Origin: Antedon bifida | Taxonomy: Eukaryota; Echinodermata; Crinoidea; Comatulida; Antedonidae | DNA length: 64,000 nt | Assembly: GCA_963402885.1 (NCBI GenBank) | Contig: OY727093.1 | Coordinates: forward strand, 30,007,409-30,071,408 | Direction of reading: 5' to 3' | In this document: piece by piece, positions 1-12,900 of the stretch | Position numbering within the stretch: position 1 is the first letter of the stretch | Layout: each line of letters starts with the position of its first letter | The notes under the pieces: generated by a model | The model's input: the letters and a program-made list of their open reading frames with translations, nothing else | Databases searched by the model: none | What the model was told of the DNA's origin: nothing | Made by a program: the position numbers and the translations under genes

Positions 1-1676
1 ATAAACCAGCTGTTTCAAAAACCCATGAGGTGGATTTTTTAATTACACCTTAAACAGCAAGCCGATTAACCATAAGATATAATAATTGTTTTACAGTTTA
101 CATGCGTAAATTGTTTGTGGTCTGAACAGGTCGTCTGGTTATTCCCAAGAGTATTAAAGTTACACATCATGTAATTAAATTTAAAGTCTGAACACAGCTT
201 AAGTAACTACATTAAACATGCAGTTCACATTCATTGTGTTCCACACTTTGAATCCTGCTCCTACACACTAAAGCTCTGTCTACACTATTGTGATGTGCCC
301 AAATATGGTAGTGATATACCCAAATATTATGGTAGTGATATGACAGCATCATTTCCATATATAGGCACATCACATTTTTTTTGTCACAAAAAGAGTGTAT
401 TATACTGTAACATTATATTTTTATACAGTATCTCCTTGCTTCATTGTAGAGCAGTTTTCACTTTTATCGGAACAATGCTTTTCGTAATAATAATATTATA
501 CACTATTACTTGTGAGCCGATTAATAATGTGTTGTAATACCTATAAGTATAATGACATTATTCAAAGTTTGGCATGAAAAGTAAAATAACATCAGATTCA
601 GAATGCAGTTTCAACCTGAAATGTGTCGTGCAGACTAGTTTGTAAGTTAGTTTGTTTTGAATAGCGGGAAGGAAGTGACCTATAGGAAATATTGGCAATA
701 AGTAGAGGATTTAAATTGCTGTATTTAATGCTGCCAGCTGTACTGCTATTGTCGATTTATCTTTTTTTGCACAGAGGTAGACCCTGGCCTTTGGTAACAA
801 TAGATTGACCATATGACTACACAACTATAAAACTTTACTTACAGTATTATAGTCTACATTATAATAAGAGAGACTTGTTGTGCGTATACTGTATAAAGAG
901 AGAAGGATCAGTTCAGTAAAGTTATATTTAAATCAAGGTTTAATAAATAGATAAATCAAGGGCATATTCCACCAGTTGATTTGTGTATACACGTATTATG
1001 CCAAGATGGGTTGATAGATAATAAATAAAAATACTTAGTTATTGCTCATTTATTACAGAACTATTAAATCATAACAGCAATAATTATAAAATACTGAATT
1101 ATTGCTTAGGTTACAGGACTACCAAATAAACTAAACAGCAATAAAGCCATGTCTACACTATCAAACGTTATGTGTAAAAAAAGTGTGATGTGCCCATATA
1201 TGCTATGCTTAAATATGGTAGTGATATGACATCATAGTGTCCATGAGCACATCACATTTTTTGGATAGTTTGATAGTGTAGACAAGGCTTAAAGCTCTGT
1301 CTACACTATCAAACTAGTTTGACAAAAAAAGTGTGATGCGCCCAAATATGGTAGTGCTATAACATCATCATGTCCATATATAGGCACATCACATTTTTTT
1401 GTCACATAAAGTTTGATAGTGTAGACAGAGCTTAAGGATAAAATACTGATGTATTATATTATTTGATAATGTTATGGTAGTGTACACTATACAGTTATTA
1501 AATTTGTTCCTGTGTATTATTCCTAAGTGAACCACTACCTACAAACATACTGTAGCTTTACAGTAATATTAAAAGTTTTACTAAATAATTACTAATTTTT
1601 AATTAATAATTAGTAATATTTTTAGGCTATTATTAATAATATTAATAATTTTTTAATGACATTTTGTGTATTTTAG
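1..1676. other. Intron or upstream part of the PDK gene, AT-rich with MITEs
   Basis: No exon could be recognised here. Because the first visible kinase exon (1677) starts inside a codon, this stretch is most likely intron, with the earlier exons outside the window. It holds three hairpin MITE copies (270-398, 1144-1290, 1289-1434) and AT-rich DNA. Short open frames here have no protein-like composition and were ignored. Confidence 0.6.
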
Positions 1677-4600
1677 ATGCCTATGACAGCGCAAGATATC
1701 TGTGTGATCAGTATTACCTCGCTTCACCCGAGCTTGAAATATTCACAAAGAATGGTAAGTGAACGTGTTTAGTCATATTCCCATTGTGCCATATCACTTT
1801 GATGATTTTAAATACTACTACATTCAGAGATGTGTACATCAAGAAGTATTGCATTACATATTTACTTTCAAGTTGTCTCGATTTCTTTCCTTTATGAAGA
1901 AAATACAATACATTTTACACTGTACAATAATAGATATGTTCAACTAAAAACAACTTCATTTAAAGTTGTCATGTTTACAAATCCAAACAGATCAGAATGC
2001 AATACAATATATTATAGTGAGCTTTTGTTACAATTACAAGGAGGAACCAAAAAGTTGTTTTGGAGTGCAGTGTTTTTTGTATTATCGTTTTTAAAGTGTT
2101 GAGGACCTCATGCATGTCAGCCTCGGCTGTTTTGAGTCACCCTCATTAAACAAAGTTTAATAAATAAATTATAAAAAAAGTTTATACTTTTTCTAGTACT
2201 GTATATTTATTGTTTTGTTATTAATTTCAACCCTGTACCAATATTTACCATAATAAATTTGGAATTTGACCTTAGACATATTGACTTAATTAATAATGTA
2301 TGTCTCACAGGTTATCAGTAGGTTGACTTTGTACAATTTCAGAAGGTCAAACTAAAATTATTAATACAATAATAAATCAATGTACAGTACTGAAAAGTAC
2401 TGGAAATGTTTGATAAAGTTGTAAAGTGCTATTGCTAGAATAGTTTTCCCAAAAAAGAACTTTATTTTTATCAAAGTTTAATTTTAAACTACTGAAAATA
2501 ATAAGCAGAATAAACTATAGTATTATAATACAAAAACAGCTATATTTATGCCTGTAATTAACTATTATAATAGAACCCATATGATGCACATATATACACA
2601 TAGTCCCTAAGTTATTCACAGGGTGGAACAAATGTGTTCTAATACTCATCACAAAATTTGATGTAAATAAGTATCTAATTATTCTGTGAAATATATCTGA
2701 TTTTTTTATACCTCTTGTCTGATATACTTCAATGTAAAACGTTTAGTAAAACTAATTCCCCAATTTATTCTGACTGACTTTCACAAAATTCTTTTCTGTA
2801 CCTTTGTAGGAAGTGACCCTACAAGCGGTATACACATGGTGTATGTACCATCCCATCTCTACCATATACTATTTGAAATTTTCAAGGTGAGTTATTCAGC
2901 TTTATCAACATATAATAATAATAGTAATATCCTGGATTTATAAAGCGCCTAATGTTGCGAAACCTCTAAGTGCTCTACATATTATCCCAGTCATTTTTTG
3001 ATCAAACACGTATGGAAACATACTCCCATAATGCAGCTAGTAATCAGTGCAAAGTTGTGTTCTGACCAGGTACCCATTTGTACACCCTGGGTGGAGAGAG
3101 GCAAACGTAAGTAATTGTCTTGCAGAAGGTTACAAGCAATGCGATGAGCGTAGGATTCGAACCCACGATTTCACATCAATAGTCCAAACACATACTTATT
3201 TAAAAGCGAACAAAGCTATATTGTAGAGATACAATCAAAACCAAGCAAGGTTTTTAAAGAATTGTGCTTTTGCAAAATAGTAATTTGCTCAGATCTTAGA
3301 GCAACAAAATAAACCAACACATATTGCTTCTTATCACTTGTCACCACATGGTTTCTGCTATAAGATAATTTCTCTGCACAACACCCACTGAGTTTAAAAA
3401 TTAACATCCAATCCATTCACTTATTTTCTAAAGAATTCGATGCGTGCTGTGATGGAGCACCATGGAGTGGCTGCCGAGGAATTCCCAAAGATCAAAGTAA
3501 TGGTTACCAAAGGCAAAGAAGATGTTACAATCAAGGTAGGACAGTTTGTGCACAGATGTGTAATGCACTGTCAACTGTAATGGCTTAATATTTAAATTTC
3601 AATTTATTTCCACAATATAACATACATAATCATATACATACAATAACATAATGATAAACTAGTTTGTTACTAAATAAAATTGCATATAAATACAATGAAA
3701 AGAAGTTTGTTGTTAATAAATTAAATTGCATATAAATACAATGAAATGTATTCATGGAGGAGGGGGAGAGTCATAATAAGTCAGAAAATTCAACCCCATT
3801 AAATACAAAAAAAAGGAAATAAAATTACATACACAACTAAATACAAAAGAAAACAAATCTACAATTTTCACAATACTTTGTGTACAAATAGTAAATGAAA
3901 AATATTAATGTTTGCTGTAGTAGAACCAGGCTCATAAAAGTAATTTAATATACAAAAATAAATATATGAAAAGTTGATATGCTCAGTGCATAACGCAGGG
4001 GGCAGGCAAAGGCCCCTGGTTTAGCACTCCTAAGGGGCCCTCGAACGTTGGCTAGTTGCATTGAGGCTTCTCATGCTCTTGGGCCCTGTAAGCTCTGGCG
4101 CCACTGGGTTTAGCCAGTGAGCGCTCATAACCATTACGCCACTGGATATGCCGTACATTATATTTTGATCTGTTTGATCAAAGTTTGTTATTAATTATTT
4201 TCTGTCTTCTAGGTGTCTGATGAAGGCGGTGGTATACCGAGGAGCGTGACTGATGAAATGTTTAACTACATGTACACAACAGCGCCCTCACCACCTAAAC
4301 CAGGAACAACTACTATTCCACCTCTTGTAAGTTCACAATTATTTAACTTGTTCTGTTTACATAAAATATTAAATCAATAAAGGATATTCAGTAGAACCCT
4401 TATTACAGGAACACTTTCAGGACCCAATACGTGTCCCCTTAATAGAGGTGTTGCCTGAATAGGGTTTTGTTAAAATATATCTTTCCCCTTGTTTGTTTCA
4501 TGGGAAAGTGTCTCCTGAAATGGGTGTCTCCTGTAATAGTATAAACATAAAGGCAGTGTTTCCGCAGCCATAACAAAATCGGATAATTGTTTAACCAATC

Positions 4601-6311
4601 AGATAATTAATAACAAAATAAAGTGTGCATAATCAGACATTACCGAACAACGCAGTGATTTGTCCTTCAGGTCAAAGGTTAACAATTATCGCATTTATCA
4701 GATAATTAGATGGAATGAGATAATTATCGGTTAATTTTTCTCAAGTAAAATCGGTTAAACCCCATTTCCACAGGCAGTTTATCGGTTAATTTTTATCGGT
4801 TAATTTTTACCGGAACTTCTTCTTCTTTCTAATTCATTTCAGTCATTAATATTTTGCATTGTAAAAAATATACACCAGCTGGCAAATAATAGTTTTCTGG
4901 TTAATTGGATTAATAGTGATCTTGTGTTTATTTTGGTATCCATAATTCTATTCATATTGTACATATTTGTGAATCTGTTGTGAATAAATTCTATAAATAT
5001 TTTTTAATTGTGCATAATTTTTCAATTATGTATCTATCATTTTCAAGGATCAATTAAAAACAAGGTCATACTGTACTTCTAGAAGGTTATAGTATATATT
5101 AATATATATATATATATTAATATTTCATATTTTAATTTTGCAGGCTGGTTATGGATTTGGTCTTCCGATTGGTCGTTTATATGCAAAATATTTCCAAGGC
5201 GATTTGCAGGTGTCATCAATGGATGGCTACGGGACAGATGCTGTTATATATTTAAAGGTATATTATTCAAAATTAACCATTTGGTTGAGTGATTCTATCG
5301 CGTCATCGCATACGTCATGTTTGTAGGTACTCTTTCGGAGCGAAAATTTCTAGTAAATAAATTTTTAAAATAAATCGTAAAAAAATACAAATGTTAAATT
5401 TTTTTATTGTTTCTTTGCCTATCTGGATAATGAAGTGTTTCTAAACATTTTGGGTTACTCCAGTGAACTGGAAACTTCAGACATATGGCCATCTGTGCAG
5501 CACCCATTTTGTGGAATAAACTGCCAATCGACATAAAGGCATCTGAAAACATCAACACTTTCAAAACACGACTAAAAACCCATTTTTACACAGAGGCATT
5601 TCCTGCTTAACTTTGTCAAGCGCCTTTGAACATTATTATGGACACTGGCGCTATATAAATCTGATTGATTGATTGATTGATGGGTTCACAAAATAGCCCC
5701 TGTATCCGGGGATTACCACCTCCACCATCTGATAGGAGAGTGATTAATTTACTATTGGTAATCCTTGGCCACATGTGACTAAAGATGTAAGATATAAAAC
5801 AAAAATTGATAAATTTTGTGCTTAGAAACATTGTATTAGGTGCTATATAATACTACCATTATTGTTATTACTATTACTGAACATGATATCGCAAAGAAAT
5901 TGGTCTAATAATATATTTTTTCACAAAACAATTCTAAAGCTCTGTCTACACTATCAAACAAAAAAATGTGATGTGCCCATAAACGGACATGATGATGTCA
6001 TATCACTACCATATTTGGGCACATCACACTTTTTTGTCAGACAAAGCTTTACATAGGCAGATGAGTTTAGGAGGAGAAAGAATAGTGCTATAATAATATA
6101 GATTATTTTTGTTTGTTTTCAGAAATTATCAAGCGAGGCGAATGAACTTCTTCCAGTGTTCAACAGCAGTGCTTCAAGACACTACAAGACACCAGCCATC
6201 ACTCACGACTGGAGCCGGGCTGGTAATCACGTCCGACCATACCACTCTATATACCGCAGTATGTCACGATGCTACAAGACGACTTCCATACCAGTAACAT
6301 TAGCTAATTAA
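1677..6311 (+). CDS. PDK: Pyruvate dehydrogenase kinase, mitochondrial (C-terminal exons; 5' end outside window)
   Basis: Six exons with matching phases: 1677-1754, 2810-2886, 3434-3535, 4213-4326, 5144-5257 and 6123-6311 (stop TAA at 6309). Together they encode about 224 residues, the second half of a roughly 400-residue kinase. Seen: [12 protein letters not shown], then [19 protein letters not shown] (N box of the GHKL ATPase fold), DEGGGIP (G1 box), GYGFGLP (G2 box), [10 protein letters not shown] and a late DW pair (DWSRAG). In this family the enzyme sits in the mitochondrial matrix and phosphorylates the E1-alpha subunit of pyruvate dehydrogenase, shutting the complex down. The LCDQYY segment favours PDK over the branched-chain ketoacid dehydrogenase kinase. 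The vertebrate isoform cannot be assigned. N-terminal exons, including the mitochondrial targeting sequence and the regulatory helical domain, must lie upstream. Confidence 0.93.
2920..3190 (-). repeat. tRNA-derived SINE, family A (in PDK intron)
   Basis: Read on the minus strand it has a B-box-like GGTTCGAATCC, a body with CTCTCCACCCAGGG and a GGGTACC segment, then GGCGCTTTATAAATCC and an ATT-rich tail. The body closely matches the plus-strand copy at 38362-38645. The tRNA head appears shortened. Confidence 0.75.
3985..4145. repeat. CAGTGGCGTAACG-type inverted-repeat element fragment
   Basis: Contains the family words GCCCCTGGTTTAG and TTTAGCCAGTGAGCGCTC and ends in ATTACGCCACTGG. Related copies lie at 25868-26175, 43478-44000, 44917-45235 and 53608-53834. 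The CAGTGG... ends suggest a non-autonomous DNA element, possibly hAT-like; that class call is an inference. Confidence 0.6.
4385..4830. repeat. Degenerate DNA-transposon fragment plus AT-rich repeat
   Basis: The start (CAGTAGAACCCTTATTACAG, with TCCCCTTAATAGAGGT) resembles pogo/Tigger-like ends. Similar broken pieces occur at 8340-8425 and 26298-26370. From about 4560 a separate AT-rich block repeats ATCGGTTAATTTTT several times. Confidence 0.45.
5455..5682 (+). repeat. 3' tail of an L2/CR1-type LINE
   Basis: Translation gives the end of a non-LTR reverse-transcriptase ORF ([19 protein letters not shown], then [14 protein letters not shown] and a stop). It is followed by GGCGCTATATAAAT and a (GATT)n microsatellite tail, the usual 3' structure of L2/CR1 elements. 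The copy is strongly 5'-truncated and sits in the last PDK intron. Confidence 0.75.
5937..6052. repeat. Hairpin MITE, family M1
   Basis: Carries the family start AAAGCTCTGTCTACACTATC, the core word GATGATGTCATATCACTACC and the end GACAAAGCTTTA. It lies in the last intron of the PDK gene, about 70 bases before the final exon. Confidence 0.8.
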
Positions 6312-6894
6312 TATTAATTATCCTGTCTTTCTCGCTGACTTTAGCTGCATAGTGGCACTGTGGGTTGGTGCTTGTCTTTTAATCCAGTATCCTTGTTCAA
6401 TTCTTGGGTGGTTTTTCACTTACTAGTATATCTCATGGCAAATTGATGGGATGGCAACAGAATTTTGCGTTTATCACATATATTTTATCCAATATTTTCA
6501 CATATTTTAAGTGTGAAAATGTTTATTTTCAATACTGTAATGGTATTATTCATTATGTATATATATTTTAACTTGAAAGAAACTGTTTTAGTTGTAAATA
6601 ATTTATGATAAGATCGTTTTAGTGCATTCCAATTTGTTTTATATTTAAAATGAATGAATATGGCATGATCTTTGTTGGAGTTGTTGGTCAAGTAGATATG
6701 ATTAAGATGTGGTAAATTCCATTTTATTTTGTTGCATGATTACATAGTATATGTTGATGAACCCTCCATGCGTGCCATTGTTTGTGTTCTACACCACTGT
6801 TACAGTTGAACATCTATTATAGTTTAAACCAAGGCGATCTAACAACAGGATGCTACTAAGCTCCGGAGATCAAAGGGTTTATCTGTAACTCACC

Positions 6895-7345
6895 GTACAC
6901 CACTCTAAATGAGTGGTGCAAGAGGCAGGTGGGCCGGTCGTGGCCCTTTATTAGCCTCCCTTGTCTTCTGAAATTGTTTTTTAAATAGTATGGTTGTGTC
7001 AACTTTTACTGTACTGGCAGGGAGAGCATTCCATGAATTTACGACTCGTTGGGTAAAAAAATGACTACGGCATTATTCTTTTTCAATTTATGTGGCGGGA
7101 TATTCAGACTTTTGAAAAAGTAAATTACTATCAATAGCCTCTTTGTTAGAAAGAAAATTATATGTTTGAATCATGTCCCCTCTATGTCGTCTTTCTTCTA
7201 AGGTTGTTAAATTAAAAACTTTTAACCTATCTGTGGCTGTGACACGATCAGTTCCACGCTCCTTAACAGACATTGTGCGCCGGGGAAAATATGTACATAG
7301 TACAGTACTGTTGGTATTTGTCGCAGCCAGACATAAGATCAAAGG
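6895..7345 (-). repeat. LINE fragment, C-terminal end of a reverse-transcriptase ORF
   Basis: Minus-strand translation gives KVFNLTTLEERRHRGDMIQ followed in another frame by FFTQRVVNSWNALPASTVKV. This is the typical C-terminal signature of CR1/L2/Jockey-group non-LTR retrotransposons. At least one frame change and the missing polymerase domain show a dead, 5'-truncated copy. Confidence 0.8.
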
Positions 7346-7813
7346 ACTGTTATGAGTTCCTATCTTGGCAAGGCAAGCTCAGTGTCCTGTTGTTAGATTG
7401 CCTTGTTTAAAATAAAACAAAATGCAAGCCTGAAGCTGGTGATATACCAATCACTTATTGTAAACTAAAATGTAAATGATTTCAACTTAAAGGTTGTGGA
7501 CAATATCATTGGGTTATACCAATAGAATGACAATAACCATTTGTACATACAATTTATTGTTTCAATTTGTTGGAACACTGTAGCAGGCAATCATACATTG
7601 GTTATGAAATAGAAAAGGTTATTATAAAGACCTTGATGAATATAGAACAAATTCCATGAATATAACTGTTCTAAATCGTTAACTGCCATATGCATTTTAT
7701 ATAATGAAGAGAATTATCTGAAGTGTTGTACAGTTTATTTGTTTTAGAAATATATAATGGATTTAGTTTAAATGAATATTTTATTAAAAACTGTGTTGAA
7801 ATTCATTGAATCT

Positions 7814-7963
7814 TAAGCTCTGTCTACACTATCAAACTAGTGTGATGTGCCCAAATATGGTAGTGATATGCCCAAATATGGTAGTGATATGACATCACCA
7901 TGTCCATATATTGGCACATCACATTTTTTTGCCACATAGAGTTTGATAGTGTAGACAGCTTTA
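7814..7963. repeat. Hairpin MITE, family M1
   Basis: Starts TTAAGCTCTGTCTACAC, contains two copies of CCCAAATATGGTAGTGATATG and ends in GATAGTGTAGACAGCTTTA. A good full-length copy. Confidence 0.85.
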
Positions 7964-9907
7964 CATGAGGTTGGGTGAAGAGGTGGGCTAATCTGGATTA
8001 TATAGTTGAATACAATAGGCATTGTCAATTGGAGGATTTTCCATTGAGTATTTAATTAACAAGACTAAGTTAGTACTCAACAAACAGGCTTTAGTTAATT
8101 AATGTTATACAATTGAATAAGAAAAGAAGTTTATAAGTCATTCTTTTAAAAGGCTGCATTTCATCAAATCTCTTTGATGATTTTTGTATGACCTTATAAG
8201 GTAAGTTTATTTACCACTGCCAACCAGAGACATATATGTCTCTGCTGCCAACTGAACAACTATTTTAAATAATAATAATAATTTAGTATCAGTACAGCAA
8301 TCCTTGTGTTTTAACATGGATTCAATTGATAAAATACAATATAACCCCTCCTTTGGGACACCCCCCATTTAGGGGACACTATGCTGGCCCCAGATGTGAC
8401 CCCTTAATAGAGGTTTTATTGTTTATCAGTTTAGCATTGCATTTTACTGAAAGAGTTAATATTTAAATATATTTGATTGATGTATACAATGCAAGTTTTG
8501 AGTTGAATTTAAAGTTCTTTCTAGAACTATATTTAAAATATAAGTGTATATTTAAAGTCAAATATATTATATTCATATTCTTTATGGGTTTAATAAGCAC
8601 TTACCTAAACTTTAACAACAGTTATTGAAATTGAATAAGCTAAAAGTTCAAAATAATTTACGGCCACACAGTTTGTAAGAGAATAAGCTAATTTTTCAGT
8701 TTGTGTTTTTCTGTCAATGCTAATTTAAATCGAGTTGCAAGAACCAACATTGTTATTATTTATTTAAAAGTTATAGTAAATTTATTCTGCAAAATAAATC
8801 AATCTATTGAATATTCATGAGAAGTTCCGACCATCCGTTGCATTTGCTCATAAATTATTCTTGATTTTCCCAAAATTTGTTTTATCAAATTTTAATTTCT
8901 TTGGACAATACTGTAAAACAAATAGAGTTTAGGTATGTGCAATATTTTGTTTATTTGTATTTTAGAAAGAATTTCTAGTTGATATAACTTTTATCTGTTA
9001 AACCTACCTCTCTTTTTTGTAAATTTAATTAAAAAACAAAGACAAACCGCGAATGCATGTGAGTGTATCCTTGGTACATTGTACTTTAAAGTGTATTTGT
9101 GATTGGTATGAAATCTAATACAACCTTTGTACACCAACTGGTTTTATTGACCATGTAAATAAATAATGTTTAACGAAGTTAAGAGCGTTTTGTATTATTT
9201 TTTTTTTCTTCTATTTACTGCGCAGAGGAAATCTGTACAAAACTACACCGGTCGGGTCTTGTTAAGAGGAGAGGAGATTTTGTCAGATCACATTTCATTA
9301 TTGGTGGCGTAGTACCCCATGTTTTGAAACTGGTCAACCGTAACAACGTGACAGCAGCGATAACCTAGAATATGTGCATGGAGGTGAAAATTATGCTCCG
9401 TAAAAAATCGGTATTGTATGTATTTTAAATTATAAAAAACGGTAAATATATTAATACAACTTAAGCACTACAAGACATACAAGTCATTATTTTTGTTTGT
9501 ACAGTAACAGATAAACGCTAGGCTTTGCTATCATCTGACCGAAATTGTTTAGAGAGAGGAGGTCGAATTATTTAACTTGGGTGTCTGTTTTTTTCATTAA
9601 CTTTAACAACCTAGCTTGGCCTCCTAGGCTAGTAAACTAGTAGTACTATAGATAGTAGGTCTACCAACCTAGTTTTGGCCCTGGGCAACTAACACACGCA
9701 ACAGGGCTAGGCCTATTAAACAAAACCAGAAGTACTGGCTATGAAGAGTGAACGAAATATATATTAGGACTAACTTATTTCCAAGCGTAAAGTTAGTCTA
9801 GGGCCTAGGCCTAGCTATTAAAATTAAAATTAGAATAATTTAATTAAAAATACCAATAAACAATAAAGTCTAAATACACATCGAAATTCTTGTTTTACAG
9901 TTTTAAA

Positions 9908-9972
9908 ATGTTGCTATGAATTTGTGGTTTGTGATGTGTGATATTGACTGGAAGTTGCAAAAATGGCTTTAA
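9908..9972 (+). promoter_or_regulatory. Two short upstream ORFs, one overlapping the start codon
   Basis: ATG at 9908 opens a 3-codon frame. ATG at 9916 opens an 18-codon frame ending at TAA 9970-9972, overlapping the main ATG at 9963 in another frame. If the leader exon starts at 9901 as the splice acceptor suggests, both would be in the mRNA and could lower translation of the main frame. This is inferred from position only. Confidence 0.35.
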
Positions 9973-12900
9973 CAACTCCAAGAAAAGTAAGTCATATTTA
10001 TAGTTGTTATTTACCCAATTGGATTCCAAAACAATTTTAGAAGTTACTATGTTTTAATAACTATTGTTTCCACAGTCAGCACCATACATCCCGTCGTGGC
10101 CTTTAATCCCCCCGGAGGAACCTTGTGTTCGATTCTTTCTCCTTGAATGGAATGCAACAAATCCCACTAATGCTGGAAGTATGCAGGAAGAAAAGAAAAG
10201 AGTAATGCAAGTATGGAATGAAATGAAAGAAGAAGATAAGGAAGTCTACTATAAAGAGTATGAACAGGATTTAGTAAGAACTTAATTTAATTAATCTCAA
10301 AAGGACATTTCTATTTAAAAGATATATGATATGTTTAAAGGGTCTTTCACACTTGTTCCGACACGGTTCCAGTCCGACGCTGTCAAACCAAATCAAACGT
10401 CAATGCTATGTTTGCACGCGTATATCGATTAGTGCATAGCCCTGTGGATCATCATAGAAACAAAACATTGACGTTCGATTTGATATGCCAGCGCCGGACC
10501 AGAAACAAGCCAGACCTTTAAAAATGTATTGTCCCCTTAAAAAAATAATTCTTAAAATAATTTTAATGTCGCATATTATAGTTAGTTAGTTATATAATTA
10601 TAGTCCACTTTGACCAAAAATTGCATCTTTTTTGAAGTCAAAGTTATTGAGAACATTTCATTATAATTACAACAAGGAAGAAAGAGTGCAAACCTATTGC
10701 TGATTGATTGCATTTAAATTGATGTTATCTCTTCACAGAGCATTTATTGGAGGATGCAAATGGTGATATGTGGATGCCATACCTGTAGACAAGCAATTCA
10801 AAGCCACAATAGTAAGTAAAAATAATTGGTCACAAAATAAATAAATAATAATTAAAAAATGTTGCTATTAATATAATGAAATAAATTATTGGTATATTAT
10901 AAATAAAATTAAATTATTGTTGGCCTATTCTCTCTGGGAAGAGAGCTACAACTCAAATATATAACATTTTATTAAACACCCCTATCAGATAGTGGTGCAT
11001 TCCATGAACCCTGCCCTTAAGTGGGAGCATACAAACACCCAACCATCATCATTAAGATAGACATGGTAGAGGTAACCATTTGATGTTATCACCTCCAGGG
11101 CCCTCAGGCTTCAATTCTAAAATTAAGTCTGAATTTAAACTTCCTTGGACACTTAAATAGTAATTTTAAAAAGAACAAGATTGTTATTGTACATCATTTC
11201 TTAAAATGTGTGAATCCAGTATTGTATAACAATGCAACCTGCTATAAAGCTACAATTCATAGTGGACTATAATTCTTTACAAATATATTGTCTCTCTAAA
11301 CAATTTTTTTCTTCCAAATTTTTTGTTGAACATGCCATTTTAATGTCACATAATAGTTATTCACTTTGACCAAAACTGGATCGATAAAACAAATTACCTG
11401 AAAAAAATGTAACTTAAAGCAAAAATACTTAAATTGTCTGTCAGACAATGGTTTTTGGTTACAATTTACCATTTTTTTTGTCTTTTATAAGTGAAATAAT
11501 GATTTTTTGGATCTGAAGTGAATAACTTTATTAAAACTGCAAAATGGCCTATTCAAAGCCTGATTTCATTAATCTTCATTTTTCATGTTTTTTGGGACAA
11601 AATCTCTTTAATTATTAATTTATTATATTATTATTTGATTAATTATAGGTATTCTTGATGTTACTCATTTTGTCAATAAGCTAAAACAAAGTAAGGATAG
11701 AAACATTTTTCATTCAAAAGAAAGACAACAACCAAAGATTGGAATGAATTCAATTCCACATGGTGCTCAGGTAAAACAAAATCTTGTATCCACTTGTGAA
11801 GTCATAGCAAAATCTGTAAATTCTGTGGAACAAAACATCCACACAGAAGAGCTGCAACAAATATCTCAACAATCGTACAAAAACAGCAATGAAAAATGTT
11901 GTGAAACAAGTAAAAATATGGAGTGTAAAGAGACAATGTCGGTTGATTTTCATTCAGAAACATGCGATACAGTGGAACACGGTTGTTTAAGTGAGAACAG
12001 TTACTCTAAATTTGTTGATGAAAAAAATACGCAATTGATAAACATATCACCTGCTAATAACTGTAAGTTAATTAAGTCAAAAAATTCCAAAGAAAACAGT
12101 TCTGAAGTCAGTAATTTGTCTGTTGTGACACGTGGGTACCCATTTACTACAACAAACTGTATGGATTTCTCTGATAATGAGTCTGATGTGTCAGAAGAGG
12201 TCTCTTTACAAGATTTAGTTGTACCAACAATTCTTTTATCTGATGATCGCTCAAGTCCTATTCACCAAGACTCTCCTGGCGCTTCCTGTCCATCAAACAC
12301 AAGTGCAGAATTTTCTACTCAATTAACAAGTTCTACCAATAGTGGTCTTTCAGTATTTCCTTCGGAATCTCTTCTAGCAGTTCCTTCAGACTCTCTTCTA
12401 GCAGTTCCTTCGGAATCTCTTCTAGCAGTTCCTTCAGACTCTCTTCTAGCAGTTCCTGCAGACTCTCTTTTAGCAGTTCCTTCAGACTCTCTTCTAGCAG
12501 TTCCTTCAGACTCTCTTCTAGCAGTTCCTTCAGAATCTATTCTAGCAGTTCCTTCAGACTCTCTTCTAGCAGTTCCTTCAGAATCTCTTCTAGCAGTTCC
12601 TTCAGACGCTCTTCTAGCAGTTCCTTCAGATTCCTTTCTAGCAGTTCTTTCAGAATCTCTTTCAGCAGTTCCTTCAGACTCTCTTTCAGCAGTTCCTTCA
12701 GACTCTTTCATATCAGGGATGGAAAGAAGTCATTTGCAGTCAATTTCTAACACCTTAAGCCATTCAGATAAAGATCAATCTATTACAGACTTTTCTTCAG
12801 ATTCTCATTTTCCAGAACCATTGACTTCCAAAGATTTACAATCTGCAACTGACATCTCCAATTCTCCAGTTAATTTGTTGACAGATTCTGTGAATAATGT

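Larger units (their letters stand above)
6312..9962. other. Intergenic region: PDK 3' UTR side, repeats, promoter side of the HMG/zinc-finger gene
   Basis: AT-rich DNA with several AATAAA words after the PDK stop, a minus-strand LINE fragment (6895-7345), an M1 MITE (7814-7963) and a pogo-like scrap (8340-8425). From about 9200 the base composition is less AT-rich, with many GGCCTAGG words, and the stretch probably holds the promoter and first untranslated exon(s) of the next gene. A splice acceptor ending at 9900 precedes its start codon. No other coding exon was recognised. Confidence 0.5.

Noticed and set aside
3216-3416. Minus-strand open frame in a PDK intron
   Set aside because: No start context, splice sites or protein signature; overlaps the stretch next to a PDK exon.
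12319-12711. Minus-strand open frame of 130 codons (EGTARRES repeat)
   Set aside because: It is the mirror of the 24-bp in-frame coding minisatellite; repeats of a length divisible by three stay open in several frames.
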